This document shows, in pieces, positions 29,170-30,090 of a stretch of 30,090 nucleotides of DNA. A program made the translations under genes and the position numbers. The notes under the pieces were generated by a model. That model did not search any database. It was not told the DNA's origin and was given only the letters and a program-made list of their open reading frames with translations. The stretch is from a virus. The stretch lies in the IMG/VR virus record IMGVR_UViG_3300017593_000392, positions 1-30,090 of that record; one strand, written 5' to 3'. Numbering within the stretch: position 1 is the stretch's first letter; every line of letters begins with the position of its first letter.

Positions 29170-29196
29170 GGGTCACCAGGTGGTGGCCCTTTTTTT
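29170..29196 (+). terminator. intrinsic terminator after the tail tube gene
   Basis: GGGTCACC (29170-29177) pairs with GGTGGCCC (29182-29189) with one G-T wobble, loop AGGT, followed immediately by seven T residues (29190-29196). It lies in the only gap between tube and chaperone genes and would reduce transcription of downstream tail genes relative to sheath and tube. Confidence 0.75.
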
Positions 29197-29236
29197 CCTG
29201 CTCTTCGATCCTTCAACACCGTTTCAAAGGCATTCA

Positions 29237-29560
29237 ATGACCGCTCTGACCGTCACCCGTTCGCTTCCCAAGAAGTGGCTCATCGCCGGCAAGGCCGCCA
29301 CCGACATCGAGATCCGCGAGGCCACGCTCGGCGACTACATCGAGGCCGAGAAGGAAGCCAACCCGACCTTCGCGCCGAACGCCTTCAATGCCGCACTGGC
29401 CGCCATCACCACGGTGCGTGCCGGTGCCTTCACCGGTCCATTCGTCGCCGGCCACTTCCATGCGATGGGCGCGGCCAATTGGAAGGTGGTGCGAGAGGCG
29501 CTGCAGGAGGCCGAAGCCCTGGGGGAAGACGCGCCCGCAGCCCCGACGGCGAACGCCTGA
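29237..29560 (+). CDS. tail assembly chaperone, upstream frame (Mu gp41-like)
   Basis: The 107-residue protein starts at ATG 29237 behind AAAGG. It contains LTVTRSLPKKWLIAGKAATD, IEIREATLGDYIEAEKEANP and ITTVRAGAFTGPFVAGHF. This matches the gpE-type chaperone found before the tape measure gene in myoviruses; it coats the tape measure while the tail assembles and is not in the virion. Near its end is a GGGGGAA slip site (29521-29527) that allows a fusion with the following frame. Confidence 0.8.
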   Translation: MTALTVTRSLPKKWLIAGKAATDIEIREATLGDYIEAEKEANPTFAPNAFNAALAAITTVRAGAFTGPFVAGHFHAMGAANWKVVREALQEAEALGEDAPAAPTANA

Positions 29561-29682
29561 GGGGCTGCATCGGGATCATCGCGAGCGTCTACGGCTGGAG
29601 CCGCTCCGAGATCCTCGCCATGCCGATGGCTGAGTTCAACGCCACGGTCGAGCTGCTCACCAAACCACCACCCAAGCCATGA
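29521..29682 (+). CDS. tail assembly chaperone, frameshift extension
   Basis: In the -1 frame after the slip site, the reading continues without a stop through RGCIGIIASVYGWSRSEILA and FNATVELLTKPPP to the TGA at 29680-29682. The segment SVYGWSRSEILAMPMAEFNA is the typical second part of such chaperones. The frame has no start codon with a good ribosome-binding site, so it is probably made only as the C-terminal part of the fused protein (29237-29682). Its stop overlaps the tape measure ATG (29679). Confidence 0.75.
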   Translation, partial: GGRRARSPDGERLRGCIGIIASVYGWSRSEILAMPMAEFNATVELLTKPPPKP

Positions 29683-30090
29683 ACAACACCAGTTTTGCAG
29701 TTGGCGTCCGCATCGACGGGACGGCGGCCGGCATGGGCAAGGCTTCCAAGGAAGCCCAGCAGCAGCTGCAGCAGGTGGGAGCCCAGGCCGCGAAGACGGC
29801 CAAGGACGTTCAGACGCAGCTGCGCGCGATCGGCGTGCAGTCGACCAAGGACGCGCAGCAGGCCCAGCGCGACTATGCGCGCATGACGGCAGCGCGTCAG
29901 GTGTTGGGCGTGCGCTCGGAGCGCGAGATCCAGCGCGAGATCTTCCGCACCCAGGCCGCCTATGCGCGCCTGGCGCGCTCGGGCACCATGAGCTTCGAAG
30001 AGCAGCGCCGCGCGGCGCGTGCGATGCGCGAGGAAGTCACGCGGCTCCACAACGAAATGGGTCGGCTCACGGGACGGCAGCAGCTGCTGC
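29679..30090 (+). CDS. tape measure protein, N-terminal part
   Basis: The frame from ATG 29679 is open to the window end (137 codons). It begins NNTSFAVGVRIDGTAAGMGK and continues as a helical coiled-coil-rich protein (QQQLQQVGAQAAKTAKDVQT, REIQREIFRTQAAYARLARS, RRAARAMREEVTRLHNEMGR). This composition, and the place right after the frameshifted chaperone, are those of tape measure proteins, which set tail length. The rest of the gene is outside the window. The ATGA overlap with the chaperone stop fixes the start. Confidence 0.88.
   Translation, partial: MNNTSFAVGVRIDGTAAGMGKASKEAQQQLQQVGAQAAKTAKDVQTQLRAIGVQSTKDAQQAQRDYARMTAARQVLGVRSEREIQREIFRTQAAYARLARSGTMSFEEQRRAARAMREEVTRLHNEMGRLTGRQQLL

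Overview
The window holds most of a transposable (Mu-like) Caudoviricetes prophage in a GC-rich genome, probably a betaproteobacterium of the Burkholderiales. The gene order differs from Mu itself. Early genes, including the transposase, run leftward from a central control region near 13.1 kb, and virion genes run rightward from it. From established knowledge this is the layout of the BcepMu group, which is known from Burkholderia. No complete host gene, tRNA, rRNA or CRISPR array is visible.

Positions 1-541 hold no convincing gene. They contain hairpins and palindromes that look like intergenic DNA of the host, then a TG-starting block from about 243 with four GGGA(C/A) repeats at exact 10-bp spacing, which I propose as the phage left end. 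From 13115 down to 542 on the minus strand lies one tightly overlapping early operon. In transcription order it encodes a BcepMu gp16-like DNA-binding protein, a small helix-turn-helix-like protein, the DDE transposase, its AAA+ ATPase partner, then about 15 small genes. These include winged-helix and helix-turn-helix proteins, a Gam-like DNA-end protector, small membrane proteins, zinc-finger-like proteins and a Gp37/Gp68 (DUF5131) protein. It ends with GemA and a Mor-type activator that probably switches on the late genes.

The control region (13116-13200) contains two back-to-back 16-bp dyads that cover a near-consensus promoter for the early operon. Rightward from it come a Xre-type repressor, a small protein sharing a glycine-rich motif with the repressor's tail, and a lipoprotein. 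These three are the genes most likely to be expressed in the lysogen.

The lysis block (14.3-16.5 kb) has an M15 peptidase, an anchored GH24 lysozyme and nested Rz/Rz1 spanins, with one gene of opposite orientation inserted between the two murein-cutting enzymes. The head block (16.5-25.2 kb) follows the Mu order gp25, gp26, small terminase, large terminase, portal, F-type head protein, protease/scaffold, decoration protein, major capsid and gp35. The tail block (25.3 kb to the end) has gp36, gpG-like, gp37, gp38, sheath, tube, a frameshifted assembly chaperone pair and the start of the tape measure, which is cut by the window edge.

The window therefore carries transposition, lysogeny control, lysis, packaging, head and most of the contractile-tail core. 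The rest of the tail, the fibres and the right end lie outside it. The items most worth a second look are the double operator, the shared motif pair beside the repressor, the lysogeny lipoprotein, the two identical 12-bp palindromes placed at the same distance before two late genes, the extra C-terminal domain on the head morphogenesis protein, and the candidate left end.
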